Source of the DNA: Methanobacterium sp. PtaB.Bin024
GTDB taxonomy: Archaea; Methanobacteriota; Methanobacteria; Methanobacteriales; Methanobacteriaceae
Length of the DNA: 9,784 nt
Assembly: GCA_002067065.1 (NCBI GenBank)
Contig: MVPY01000069.1
Location: 1-9,784 of the forward strand
Direction of reading: 5' to 3'
The position numbers were made by a program, and so were the translations under genes. Every line of letters starts with the position of its first letter. The stretch's first letter is position 1. Of the stretch, positions 1 to 8,432 are shown piece by piece. The notes under the pieces were generated by a model, which had not been told where the DNA came from, did no database searches, and saw only the letters and a program-made list of their open reading frames with translations.

Positions 1-32
1 GAAGAATCATTAGGTTTTCTTGAGGGATTATT

Positions 33-36
<4 letters not shown>
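1..36 (+). CDS. eif6: C-terminal end of upstream gene, probably translation initiation factor IF-6 (partial)
   Basis: Frame 1 is open from the window edge and reads EESLGFLEGLL before a TGA at 34-36. That stop overlaps the ATG of rpl18a (ATGA), so the two genes are translationally coupled. The tail resembles the end of archaeal IF-6, whose last residues after the TTGPE motif are of the type IEDALGLI. IF-6 also commonly sits just upstream of the eL20/LX gene in methanogens. IF-6 binds the large ribosomal subunit and prevents premature joining to the small one. Only 11 codons are visible, so the identification rests on a short match plus gene order. It is probable, not proven. Confidence 0.6.
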
Positions 37-263
<227 letters not shown>

Positions 264-268
264 ACAAC

Positions 269-697
269 ATGGAAGACCGGAAAAGGCTGGAAGAGATCAT
301 AAACGAGCTCAACGCCTACAAATCCCAGGCAGACGTGTTAAACCAGCAGGTGGAAACCCTTAAAAACACCATCGCAGATCTAACCATTGCACAGGAAACA
401 CTGGATGCTATTAAGGGGAGAAAATCACCTGAAACCCTAGTACCGATAGGAGCAGGCTCATTTCTAATCACGGAAATTAAAAACACCGAAGAAGTGATTG
501 TAGGTCTTGGATCCGGTGCTGCGGTTAAGAAAAACATTGAAGATGCTAAGATAAGCATTGAAGAACAGAAAAAAGAGTTGGATGGTGTAATGCAGAAGAT
601 GATGGGAGATCTTCAGAAGATCAGTGACATCATCGCCCAAAAAAGTCCAGAAGCTGAAGCACTCATCCAGAAAATTGAGGGTACACCTGAAGAATAG
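269..697 (+). CDS. pfdA: Prefoldin subunit alpha (GimC alpha)
   Basis: Prefoldin alpha is the central subunit of the archaeal alpha2-beta4 prefoldin hexamer, which holds unfolded nascent chains and passes them to the thermosome. The protein has the expected plan: an N-terminal coiled-coil helix (about residues 1-45), a beta-hairpin core with the family signature ETLVPIGAGSF (about 54-64) and IVGLGSGAAVKKN (about 75-87), then a C-terminal coiled coil to residue 142. A GTG at 260 would add three residues (MNN), but it overlaps the GGAG at 257-260. That GGAG is correctly spaced (8 nt) for the ATG at 269. The resulting start, MEDRKRLEEI, parallels the Methanothermobacter protein as I remember it (MEDQQRLEEI). 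I therefore chose ATG 269, giving 142 residues. The gene follows rpl18a by 5 nt, which indicates co-expression with ribosome components. Confidence 0.95.
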   Translation: MEDRKRLEEIINELNAYKSQADVLNQQVETLKNTIADLTIAQETLDAIKGRKSPETLVPIGAGSFLITEIKNTEEVIVGLGSGAAVKKNIEDAKISIEEQKKELDGVMQKMMGDLQKISDIIAQKSPEAEALIQKIEGTPEE

Positions 698-759
698 TTA
701 CCCTAAAATTTTATTTCTGTTTTGTAAGATCAGGATATTGGCTTAAAACTTATTATAAC

Positions 760-770
760 AGTATAAAAAA
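760..770 (+). promoter_or_regulatory. Candidate TATA box for ftsY
   Basis: An AT-rich element (AGTATAAAAAA) sits in the 134-bp spacer between pfdA and ftsY. Archaeal TATA boxes lie about 25 bp before the transcription start, which would place the start near 790 and give a leader of about 40 nt containing the strong ribosome binding site. The call rests only on composition and spacing. Confidence 0.35.
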
Positions 771-787
771 CTCTATTATTCAAAATA

Positions 788-795
788 TTTTTTTT
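788..795 (+). terminator. T-tract, possible partial terminator after pfdA
   Basis: A run of eight T residues follows pfdA by about 90 bp. Archaeal RNA polymerase terminates at such oligo-T tracts without needing a hairpin. Because the tract lies only about 35 bp before ftsY, it may attenuate read-through from the ribosomal operon, or it may simply be AT-rich spacer. Confidence 0.3.
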
Positions 796-816
796 AAATC
801 AGGATAATGTCTGTTT

Positions 817-825
817 AAGGAGGGG
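817..825 (+). promoter_or_regulatory. Strong ribosome binding site of ftsY
   Basis: AAGGAGGGG is the strongest Shine-Dalgarno match on the plus strand of this window. Its GGAGG core (819-823) ends 8 nt before TTG 832 but only 2 nt before ATG 826. Initiation at TTG 832 is therefore preferred. Confidence 0.6.
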
Positions 826-831
826 ATGTTT

Positions 832-2220
<1,389 letters not shown>

Positions 2221-2235
2221 TAAAGGATCAATATT

Positions 2236-2296
2236 AAAAAATAAGATAAAAATAATCTAAATTAAAATATCAATTAAAATAAATTACTCTTTTTTT
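2236..2296. terminator. Bidirectional A/T-tract terminator zone between ftsY and the methyltransferase
   Basis: After the ftsY stop the plus strand carries a T7 run at 2290-2296. The minus strand, read past the methyltransferase stop, carries a T6 run (A residues at 2236-2241). Oligo-T runs are the usual intrinsic archaeal terminator signal, and the placement between two convergent genes fits. There is no clear hairpin. Confidence 0.5.
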
Positions 2297-2301
2297 AATC
2301 T

Positions 2302-2979
2302 CTATTTTTTACCACCATACACTCCAAAATAATAATGTTTCCACACCACATCCACATCACGAAATCCTGCCTCTTCCATCCACTGAATATGACTCCGCAG
2401 GGGTGAAGGTGAGTCCTCTTCTCGATGTTTGGGCAGCCATATCTTTTCTACTTCTTCCTGAGTGTGAGTTTCCAGAATGAAATCCACCCATTTATCTATA
2501 TAAATTTGGTTAAGGTGGGAGGAAGTTCCGGTGATATTATCTGCATTATAGAAGACTCCTCCCTCTTTAAGGAACCCTTTTATTCTATGGTAGAATGATT
2601 CCTGTTCTTCGGGGCGTAGATGGTGCAGTGCCAGGGAAGATATAACTGCATCATAGTCTTCTTGGAAGTTAAGGTCCCGGAAATCTGCTACCTTAAATTC
2701 AATGTCACTGTAAGGTGCAAGTTTGGATTTTGCTATCTGGATCATATTCTCTGCCATGTCCACACAAGTAATCTGGGCATTGGAAAACCTCTCTTTAACC
2801 CCTTTTGATATATTCCCAGTACCACAACCCAGATCCAGAACCTTAATTTTTTTTCCCCTGTGAAAAGGTAATGCCAATATCAGGGATTCAACCATATCAT
2901 CATAGAAAGGGATCAATGTCTTTATGAGTTCGTCAAATATCTCTGCTTCTTCTTCAAAATGGTCTTTAACCTGCTTCAT
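2302..2979 (-). CDS. Class I SAM-dependent methyltransferase, substrate unknown
   Basis: This 225-residue soluble protein has a Rossmann-type methyltransferase fold. Motif I, VLDLGCGTGN, is at about residues 47-56. The acidic residue binding the SAM ribose is in TCVDMAENMI (D74). VADF follows at about 97-100, and the motif IV region SSLALHHL is at about 114-121. The post-motif FLKEGGVFYNADNITG (about 136-151) and the C-terminal helix ending WMEEAGFRDVDVVW are typical of the UbiE/CmoA-like group of small-molecule or tRNA-wobble methyltransferases. The sequence does not settle the substrate. The start ATG at 2979 has no convincing ribosome binding site, only GA-rich ATGATGATGAA, and the upstream frame closes at 3013-3015. 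The gene is monocistronic, divergent from glpQ and convergent with ftsY. Its length is normal and its motifs are complete. Confidence 0.85.
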   Translation of the reverse strand: MKQVKDHFEEEAEIFDELIKTLIPFYDDMVESLILALPFHRGKKIKVLDLGCGTGNISKGVKERFSNAQITCVDMAENMIQIAKSKLAPYSDIEFKVADFRDLNFQEDYDAVISSLALHHLRPEEQESFYHRIKGFLKEGGVFYNADNITGTSSHLNQIYIDKWVDFILETHTQEEVEKIWLPKHREEDSPSPLRSHIQWMEEAGFRDVDVVWKHYYFGVYGGKK

Positions 2980-3025
2980 TTCATCATCATTCCATCGTGA
3001 TGTTGGATTAAATCATCGGTCATAT

Positions 3026-3056
3026 TTTAAGATTAAATTCTTGAGGTGATCTTAAA
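3026..3056. promoter_or_regulatory. Inverted repeat with a ribosome-binding-like loop in the methyltransferase-glpQ intergenic region
   Basis: TTTAAGAT (3026-3033) and ATCTTAAA (3049-3056) are perfect 8-bp inverted arms around a 15-nt loop that contains GAGGTG. The intergenic region (2980-3089) must hold both divergent promoters. The repeat could be an operator, an RNA hairpin in the glpQ leader, or chance in AT-rich DNA. Confidence 0.4.
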
Positions 3057-3089
3057 TGATTTTTGAGTCAAAGCACATATTAAATACCT

Positions 3090-3797
3090 ATGAAGATCAT
3101 TGCTCACAGGGGTGCTTCTACCCTGGAACCAGAAAACACATTAATCTCATTGAACCATGCATTCCAGTTAGGAGTGGATATGGTAGAAGTGGATGTGCGC
3201 CAATCTGCAGATGGAGAGCTGGTGGTTATCCATGATGCTACAGTAGACCGCACAACCAATGGCACGGGATTGGTAAAGGAAAAAACACTCACCCAGTTAA
3301 GGGAACTTGACGCAGGCACAGGAGAAACCATACCCACACTCAGAGAAGTTCTCAAGATGGTTAAAAGAAAAGGAACTGTTGAAGGGCAACCTAGTTTGAT
3401 GATTGAAATAAAAGAGCCAAACATTGAAAAACAGGTCTTGAATACTCTCAAGCTGGAAAATATGCTGCAGGAGGTTATTGTAGCATCATTCTATCATAAT
3501 ATTTCACTGAACCTTAAATCCATGGAAAAATCCCTAAAAACAGGGGTCATTTTCATATCCCAACCAACACATCCTGAGAATCAGGCCATAGATGCCAAGG
3601 CAGACATCATGTTTCCCTTTTTCCATTACTTAAGTGAAAAAATGGTGGAAAATGCCCATCACCACGATATTAAAGTGTATACTGGGGTGGTGGATACTAT
3701 CAAGGATCTCAGATTGGTTTTATCCCTTGGTGTGGATGGATTTGTATCCAACCGACTCCTTGATAAGGAATTATTGAAAGATGAACTGGATATGTAG
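3090..3797 (+). CDS. glpQ: Glycerophosphodiester phosphodiesterase (cytosolic GDPD family)
   Basis: The family hydrolyses glycerophosphodiesters to glycerol phosphate and an alcohol in a TIM barrel with a divalent metal. Diagnostic residues are all present: the catalytic HRG at 6-8 (IAHRGAS), EPENT at 13-17, metal ligands in EVDV (E33, D35), the second catalytic histidine in VVIHD (H48), DRTTNGTG at 53-60, and MIEIKEP with E106 and K108. The end, GVDGFVSNRL, is also typical. At 235 residues with no signal peptide it is a cytosolic GDPD of normal length. In an archaeon the natural substrate may be a sn-glycerol-1-phosphate diester from ether-lipid turnover; that is inference. The start at ATG 3090 fits the family start exactly, and an in-frame stop lies at 3081-3083. 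There is no ribosome binding site before it; instead a good one upstream points to another frame. Confidence 0.9.
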   Translation: MKIIAHRGASTLEPENTLISLNHAFQLGVDMVEVDVRQSADGELVVIHDATVDRTTNGTGLVKEKTLTQLRELDAGTGETIPTLREVLKMVKRKGTVEGQPSLMIEIKEPNIEKQVLNTLKLENMLQEVIVASFYHNISLNLKSMEKSLKTGVIFISQPTHPENQAIDAKADIMFPFFHYLSEKMVENAHHHDIKVYTGVVDTIKDLRLVLSLGVDGFVSNRLLDKELLKDELDM

Positions 3798-4002
3798 ACG
3801 AAATGACCATATAATTCATTATTTTAGCTTATTTGGTGGTTGAAAATAAAGTGCGAAGAGTATTTGATGATTTCAATTATTAATATATCATCTTTTTAAG
3901 TGTTGAATCAGAATCTATCTAATATCCAATGGAAAAAAAATCCAATGTGAAAAATTATCCTAATGATTGCAGGAGAAATCTACCCATATTAGGTGAAAAT
4001 CC
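3798..4002. other. AT-rich intergenic region between glpQ and dut
   Basis: These 205 bp have no credible gene. They contain a 6-bp inverted repeat (GATGAT 3866-3871, ATCATC 3887-3892) followed by T5, a weak candidate terminator for glpQ. The AT-rich TTAATATAT around 3880-3888 is a possible TATA element for dut. Two near copies of ATCCAATG (3924 and 3940) flank an A8 run. Function of the repeats is unknown. Confidence 0.35.
3991..3996 (+). promoter_or_regulatory. Ribosome binding site of dut
   Basis: AGGTGA ends 6 nt before ATG 4003. It is part of an 11-bp motif, TTAGGTGAAAA, at 3989-3999 that is repeated inside the first codons of the gene at 4006-4016. Confidence 0.55.
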
Positions 4003-4461
<459 letters not shown>

Positions 4462-4513
4462 ATAATAGGATAAATCAGTTGAAACGCATAATTTGGAATT
4501 TTCACAGTCTATA

Positions 4514-4528
4514 TTTTTTTTTATTTTT
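4514..4528 (+). terminator. T-tract terminator of dut
   Basis: T9 (4514-4522), then T5 (4524-4528), lies about 50 bp after the dut stop in a strongly T-rich stretch that continues to about 4568. This is a typical oligo-T terminator for plus-strand transcription. The convergent acs gene ends at 4617. Confidence 0.6.
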
Positions 4529-4616
4529 CCTAATTTAAGTTTCTTTTAATTTTTATTTATTTTTCTCAGATTTCTTATTTCCACAATTAACTCCTTCTTT
4601 CATAACTTATAGTCCT

Positions 4617-6569
4617 TCATAATGCATGGTCCAGCCCTTCCACGGCTTCAGGATTGGCAAGGGTGGTTATGTCTCCCACATCCTCTCCTTTAACCTTTGC
4701 CTTAATCACCCTGCGCATGATCTTACCTGAACGTGTCTTGGGCAAATCTTCCACAAAGCCAATATATGCAGGGCTGGCCACTGGACCGATTTCCTTCCTT
4801 ACATGTTCCCTGAGAAGGTGTTTTAATTTTGGGGATGGATTGTACCCTTCTTTTAGCGTAACATAACTGAAGATCTCTTCCCCTTTAACCGGGTCTGGTT
4901 TCCCCACCACTGCAGCCTCGGCAACTTTCGCATGGCTCACCAGGGCAGATTCAACCTCGGCAGTGCTTATACGATGACCAGCAACGTTTAGGACATCATC
5001 TTCCCTTCCTTGTATCCAGAAATAGCCATCCTGGTCAACACGGGCCACATCACCACTGAGATATAATCCAGGAAATTTGCTCCAGTATGCCTCCATGTAA
5101 CGTTCCGGGTCATGGTAGAGAGTGCGGAACATGGCTGGCCAGGGTGTTTTGATAACCAAGTGACCTCCGCCTTCAGTTATGGGTTCTCCTGTATCATCTA
5201 CCACATCTGCCTTGACTGTGGGGAAGGGTTTAACTGTTGACCCTGGCTTCAGGGAGGTTATGGGGAGGGGTGTTATAAGGTGCATTCCTGTTTCTGTCTG
5301 CCACCAGGTATCCATAATAGGACACTGGCGGTTACCAATATGTTTATGGTACCATATCCATGCTTCTGGATTGATAGGCTCTCCCACACTACCAAGAAGT
5401 CTTAAAGATGTTAAATCATGTTTTTGGGGCCATTTTTCCCCGTGTTTCATGAACATTCTGATGGTGGTGGGGGCAGTGTAGAAAACATTCACCCCATAGT
5501 CTTCGATCATCTTCCACAGACGATCAGGTTCAGGGTAATCAGGGGCACCTTCATACATAACGGAAGTAGCCCCCATAATGAGAGGTGCATAAACAATATA
5601 GCTGTGGCCGGTTATCCAGCCGATATCAGCAGCACACCACCATATATCTTCATCTTTAATGTCGAAAACGAATTTTAAAGTGGTATAAGTGCCTACTGCA
5701 TAACCACCATGGATGTGAACAACACCTTTTGGTTTCCCTGTTGTTCCAGAGGTGTAAAGAATAAAGAGTGGATCCTCTGAATCCATTACTTCAGTGGCAC
5801 ATGCTTTTTCCTGGTCCTGGGTGATATCTTCCCACCAGAGATCACGTCCAGATTTCATCTGCACAGGACAACCAGCATGTCGCACCACTATGAGATTTGT
5901 AAGGGAAGGAATACCATCCAGTACTTCATCCACATTTTCTTTAAGGGGTATGACTTTGCCCCGGCGATAGAATCCATCAACAGTTATGGCCACCTTCACC
6001 TGGGCATCGTTGGCTCTCTCCTGGAATGCTTTAGCCCAGAAACCAGAAAATACCACACTGTGAACTGCTCCGATCTTGGCACATGCCAACATGGCAATGG
6101 GTAACTCCAAAATCATGGGTAGGTAAATAGATACACGATCCCCCTTCCCAACACCAAGACTGCGCAGGGCATTGGCCATCTGATTAACCCTAACATAAAG
6201 ATCATGGTAGGTGAGCTTTATCACCTGGCCTGATTCACCTTCCCATATATAGGCTACCTTATTTTTACGCCAGGTTTTAACATGTCGGTCAAGGGCATTA
6301 TGGGTGATGTTAAATCTACCTCCAGAAAACCACTCAGCATGGGGAGGATCCCATTTTAAAACACCATTATAGGGTTGGAACCATTCCAGTTCCCTGGCAA
6401 GCTCGTCCCAGAACCATTCCGGGTCATCCTGAGCCCGCATGATAAGCTGATCATAATCACTGATCCCATAACGTTCCATCCATTTCTGGATGTTACTTTC
6501 CTCAATTAAATCTTCAGATGGTGGAAATAATCGGTTCTCTCTAAGCAGTGCATCTAATTCACTGGAAAT
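4617..6569 (-). CDS. acs: Acetyl-CoA synthetase (AMP-forming), with probable ATT start
   Basis: The enzyme makes acetyl-CoA from acetate, ATP and CoA by an acetyl-adenylate, for acetate assimilation in a methanogen. Numbered from the ATT, 650 residues: YTSGTTGKPKG 272-282 (phosphate-binding loop), GSVGEP at about 393-398, WWQTETG 422-428 whose Trp limits the pocket to acetate, SGDVA and GREDD 521-525 (domain hinge), and PKTRSGKIMRR with catalytic Lys616. The first ATG (6477-6479) gives only 620 residues and has no properly spaced ribosome binding site. The frame remains open upstream and reads ISSELDALLRENRLFPPSED followed by LIEESNIQKW, a normal ACS N-terminus. AGAGGAGG at 6584-6577 lies 7 nt before an in-frame ATT (6569-6567), and no ATG, GTG or TTG intervenes. 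I chose that start; a conventional annotation would stop at 6479. Function is firm, the start less so. Confidence 0.9.
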   Translation of the reverse strand: MSSELDALLRENRLFPPSEDLIEESNIQKWMERYGISDYDQLIMRAQDDPEWFWDELARELEWFQPYNGVLKWDPPHAEWFSGGRFNITHNALDRHVKTWRKNKVAYIWEGESGQVIKLTYHDLYVRVNQMANALRSLGVGKGDRVSIYLPMILELPIAMLACAKIGAVHSVVFSGFWAKAFQERANDAQVKVAITVDGFYRRGKVIPLKENVDEVLDGIPSLTNLIVVRHAGCPVQMKSGRDLWWEDITQDQEKACATEVMDSEDPLFILYTSGTTGKPKGVVHIHGGYAVGTYTTLKFVFDIKDEDIWWCAADIGWITGHSYIVYAPLIMGATSVMYEGAPDYPEPDRLWKMIEDYGVNVFYTAPTTIRMFMKHGEKWPQKHDLTSLRLLGSVGEPINPEAWIWYHKHIGNRQCPIMDTWWQTETGMHLITPLPITSLKPGSTVKPFPTVKADVVDDTGEPITEGGGHLVIKTPWPAMFRTLYHDPERYMEAYWSKFPGLYLSGDVARVDQDGYFWIQGREDDVLNVAGHRISTAEVESALVSHAKVAEAAVVGKPDPVKGEEIFSYVTLKEGYNPSPKLKHLLREHVRKEIGPVASPAYIGFVEDLPKTRSGKIMRRVIKAKVKGEDVGDITTLANPEAVEGLDHAL

Positions 6570-6576
6570 AGTAACC

Positions 6577-6584
6577 CCTCCTCT
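6577..6584 (-). promoter_or_regulatory. Strong ribosome binding site upstream of the probable acs ATT start
   Basis: On the minus strand AGAGGAGG ends 7 nt before ATT at 6569-6567. It lies about 98 nt before the first ATG and cannot serve it. Its position matches where acs homology begins. Confidence 0.6.
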
Positions 6585-6625
6585 AAAACCATTTATCCAT
6601 TACTGGAGTGTCATTAATGTTGAAC

Positions 6626-6641
6626 ACTATATTTTATTATG
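6626..6641 (-). promoter_or_regulatory. Candidate acs promoter (TATA region)
   Basis: On the minus strand an AT-rich stretch, ATAAAATATAG, lies about 60 bp before the ATT start. A start of transcription about 25 bp downstream would give a leader of roughly 35-40 nt containing the ribosome binding site. The imperfect palindrome at 6607-6628 would cover that transcription start. Confidence 0.35.
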
Positions 6642-6750
6642 TCAGTTAAATCCAATAAATTTTTACTTACCTTCCTAAAAATGGACAGGCAACAACTCCA
6701 AATAGGCACTTCAACTGGCAGTGAGTTAAAGCATAGACTCTGGACTATCA

Positions 6751-6760
6751 TTTAATAAAT
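6751..6760 (+). promoter_or_regulatory. Candidate TATA box for the acetolactate-synthase-like gene (leaderless transcript)
   Basis: TTTAATAAAT is centred about 28 bp before ATG 6783, the distance normally seen between TATA box and transcription start. No ribosome binding site precedes the ATG. Together these suggest that the mRNA begins at or next to the start codon. Confidence 0.4.
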
Positions 6761-6782
6761 AGTTAACAACATATCTTGGATT

Positions 6783-8378
6783 ATGCAAAATATGGCCAAG
6801 ATTAGATTGGCAGATGCACTGGTCAAAATACTGGAAAAAGAAGGCACTAAATTTATATTTGGACATCCCGGAGAACAAATCCTCCCTTTTTACCAGGCTC
6901 TACAAAACTCTTCCATAAAACATATTTTAACACGTCATGAGCAGGGTGCAGCTCATGCAGCAGATGGATATGCCAGGAGCTCGTTCCAACCAGGAGTGTG
7001 TGTGGCATCTGCAGGACCAGGGGCTTTAAACTTGGTAATGGGGGTGGCCACAGCTTACAAAGACTCAATACCTCTGCTGGTTATCACTGGTGATGTTTCC
7101 TTCCAGTTTAAGGGTGAAAACGTCTTCCAAGATATGGATATAAACGCTGTTTTTGAACCCATAACTCTGCAAAGCCACCTTGTAAAGAAACCAGAGGAAG
7201 GAATCAAACTTCTTAAAATGGCTATTTTAACCCTTAAAACAGGTAAAACAGGCCCGATACATTTAAATATTCCACGTGATGTTCTCCAGGTGGAGGTTGA
7301 TCAGTCTTTGCTGGATGAAACCGTGGAATTAAACCTTCCTAATGATTGGAGTAACTTCAAACAGGCAGAGAAATTACTGGAAAACTCAAAAAAACCACTC
7401 ATTCTGGCTGGAGCTGGAGTTCTATGGGCTCATGCAGTTAATGATTTACGTGTTATTGCAGAAAAACACCAGATTCCAGTGGCTACTAGCTATCCTGCCA
7501 GGGGAGTGATAAGTGAGGACCATCCACTTTCTATGGGACTTTTAGGTCTGCGAGGCACAAAAGCAGCTAACTTTGCTGGAAGAAACTCCGACCTGGTTCT
7601 GGCCCTGGGCTGCCGTCTATCAGAACGAACACTGAAAGGACTGGGTGATGTGCCAATCATCCAGGTGAATCTAGATGAAAAAGTCTTAAAAGGCAGTGTG
7701 AATATCCAGGCAGATGTTAAAAAATTCTTGGAAAAAATCAGGAAAACACCACCTAAAAATACAGACAAATGGTTAGAAGAACTCTCCAAACATCCTAAAA
7801 CTCATAAAATCAGAACAAACTTTAAAGGAACTCCTCTAAAACCACAAAGGGCTATTAAAGAAATTTTAGAAGGTAAAAATGATTCAATTTTGGTTAATGA
7901 TGCCGGAAGCCACACTACATGGGTAAACCTGCTTATAAAAGCACTGGAACCTTCTTCTTTGATATTTTCTGGTGGATTAGGGCCCATGGGGTACGGAATC
8001 CCAGCAAGTGTGGGTGTCAGTCTGGCCAGGCCCGATAAAAAAGTGGTGGTAGTTGTGGGTGATGGTGGTTTCCAGATGACCCTACAGGAACTGGCAACAA
8101 TCACTGAACTGGATTTGCCCATAGTAATCTGCTTGATTAATAACCGATCCCTGGGCATCATCAGGCAGTGGCAGGAACTATATTATGGCGCACCCTTCCA
8201 AGTGGAACTTGATAATCCTGATTTTGTGAAACTGGCCAATGCTTACCATATACAAGCTAAAAGGGTGGATTCTCCAGGTGATATTCTCCCTGCAGTGAGG
8301 GATGCACTAAAACTTAATAAACCAGTATTAATAGAAGTTATAGTTGATGAAAATGAAGACATCCCACTCCCTGAGTAA
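6783..8378 (+). CDS. Acetolactate synthase large-subunit-like ThDP enzyme
   Basis: This 531-residue thiamine-diphosphate enzyme has the three-domain plan of acetohydroxyacid synthase, which joins two pyruvates (or pyruvate and 2-oxobutyrate) in branched-chain amino acid synthesis. The Pyr domain carries the cofactor-activating Glu53 in RHEQGAAHAADGYAR. The central FAD/nucleotide-type domain spans about 190-340, and the PP domain has GGLGPMGYGIPA (397-408) and the ThDP-Mg motif GDGG 426-429 to NN 453-454. RQWQ at 461-464 contains the Trp that in AHAS favours 2-oxobutyrate, which argues for true AHAS chemistry over glyoxylate carboligase or sulfoacetaldehyde acetyltransferase. It is somewhat short for the family (about 550-600). 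No ilvN regulatory subunit or other ilv gene adjoins it, so it may be an orphan paralogue; I withhold the symbol ilvB. ATG 6783 and ATG 6792 are both possible starts. Confidence 0.8.
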   Translation: MQNMAKIRLADALVKILEKEGTKFIFGHPGEQILPFYQALQNSSIKHILTRHEQGAAHAADGYARSSFQPGVCVASAGPGALNLVMGVATAYKDSIPLLVITGDVSFQFKGENVFQDMDINAVFEPITLQSHLVKKPEEGIKLLKMAILTLKTGKTGPIHLNIPRDVLQVEVDQSLLDETVELNLPNDWSNFKQAEKLLENSKKPLILAGAGVLWAHAVNDLRVIAEKHQIPVATSYPARGVISEDHPLSMGLLGLRGTKAANFAGRNSDLVLALGCRLSERTLKGLGDVPIIQVNLDEKVLKGSVNIQADVKKFLEKIRKTPPKNTDKWLEELSKHPKTHKIRTNFKGTPLKPQRAIKEILEGKNDSILVNDAGSHTTWVNLLIKALEPSSLIFSGGLGPMGYGIPASVGVSLARPDKKVVVVVGDGGFQMTLQELATITELDLPIVICLINNRSLGIIRQWQELYYGAPFQVELDNPDFVKLANAYHIQAKRVDSPGDILPAVRDALKLNKPVLIEVIVDENEDIPLPE

Positions 8379-8391
8379 ATCATCATACCTC

Positions 8392-8427
8392 CACCGTAAG
8401 TATTTTAAGTCTCCAGTTCTTATGGTG
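8392..8427 (+). promoter_or_regulatory. Predicted RNA hairpin covering the ribosome binding site of the radical SAM gene
   Basis: CACCGTAAG (8392-8400) can pair with CTTATGGTG (8419-8427) over nine base pairs, one of them G-U, around an 18-nt loop. The 3' arm includes GGTG of the ribosome binding site. It would form only in a transcript reading in from the upstream gene. Confidence 0.4.
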
Positions 8428-8429
8428 AT
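8424..8429 (+). promoter_or_regulatory. Ribosome binding site of the radical SAM gene
   Basis: GGTGAT (continuing to C8430) is complementary to the 3' end of archaeal 16S rRNA, whose GAUCACCUCC tail pairs with GGAGGTGATC. The three-base gap to ATG 8433 is right for a match at this end of the anti-Shine-Dalgarno. Confidence 0.55.
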
Positions 8430-8432
8430 CAT

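Noticed and set aside
729..806. Nine-base direct repeat ATCAGGATA at 729-737 and 798-806 in the pfdA-ftsY spacer
   Set aside because: It is short, widely spaced and in AT-rich DNA; expected by chance often enough that I do not call it a regulatory site.
3056..3235. A real 59-residue gene starting at ATG 3056
   Set aside because: The ribosome binding site is good, but the product is an out-of-frame reading of the conserved glpQ N-terminus. I keep it only as a possible regulatory upstream frame.
6598..6600. Start of acs at the upstream ATG 6600-6598
   Set aside because: That ATG is in a different frame and stops after five codons at 6585-6583. It would need a frameshift to reach the acs frame, and the residues between are not family-like.
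7802..8161. Minus-strand 119-residue frame opposite the ThDP enzyme, plus similar frames opposite acs (for example 5418-5678 on the plus strand)
   Set aside because: They overlap highly conserved catalytic regions of real genes and show no domain or ribosome binding signal.
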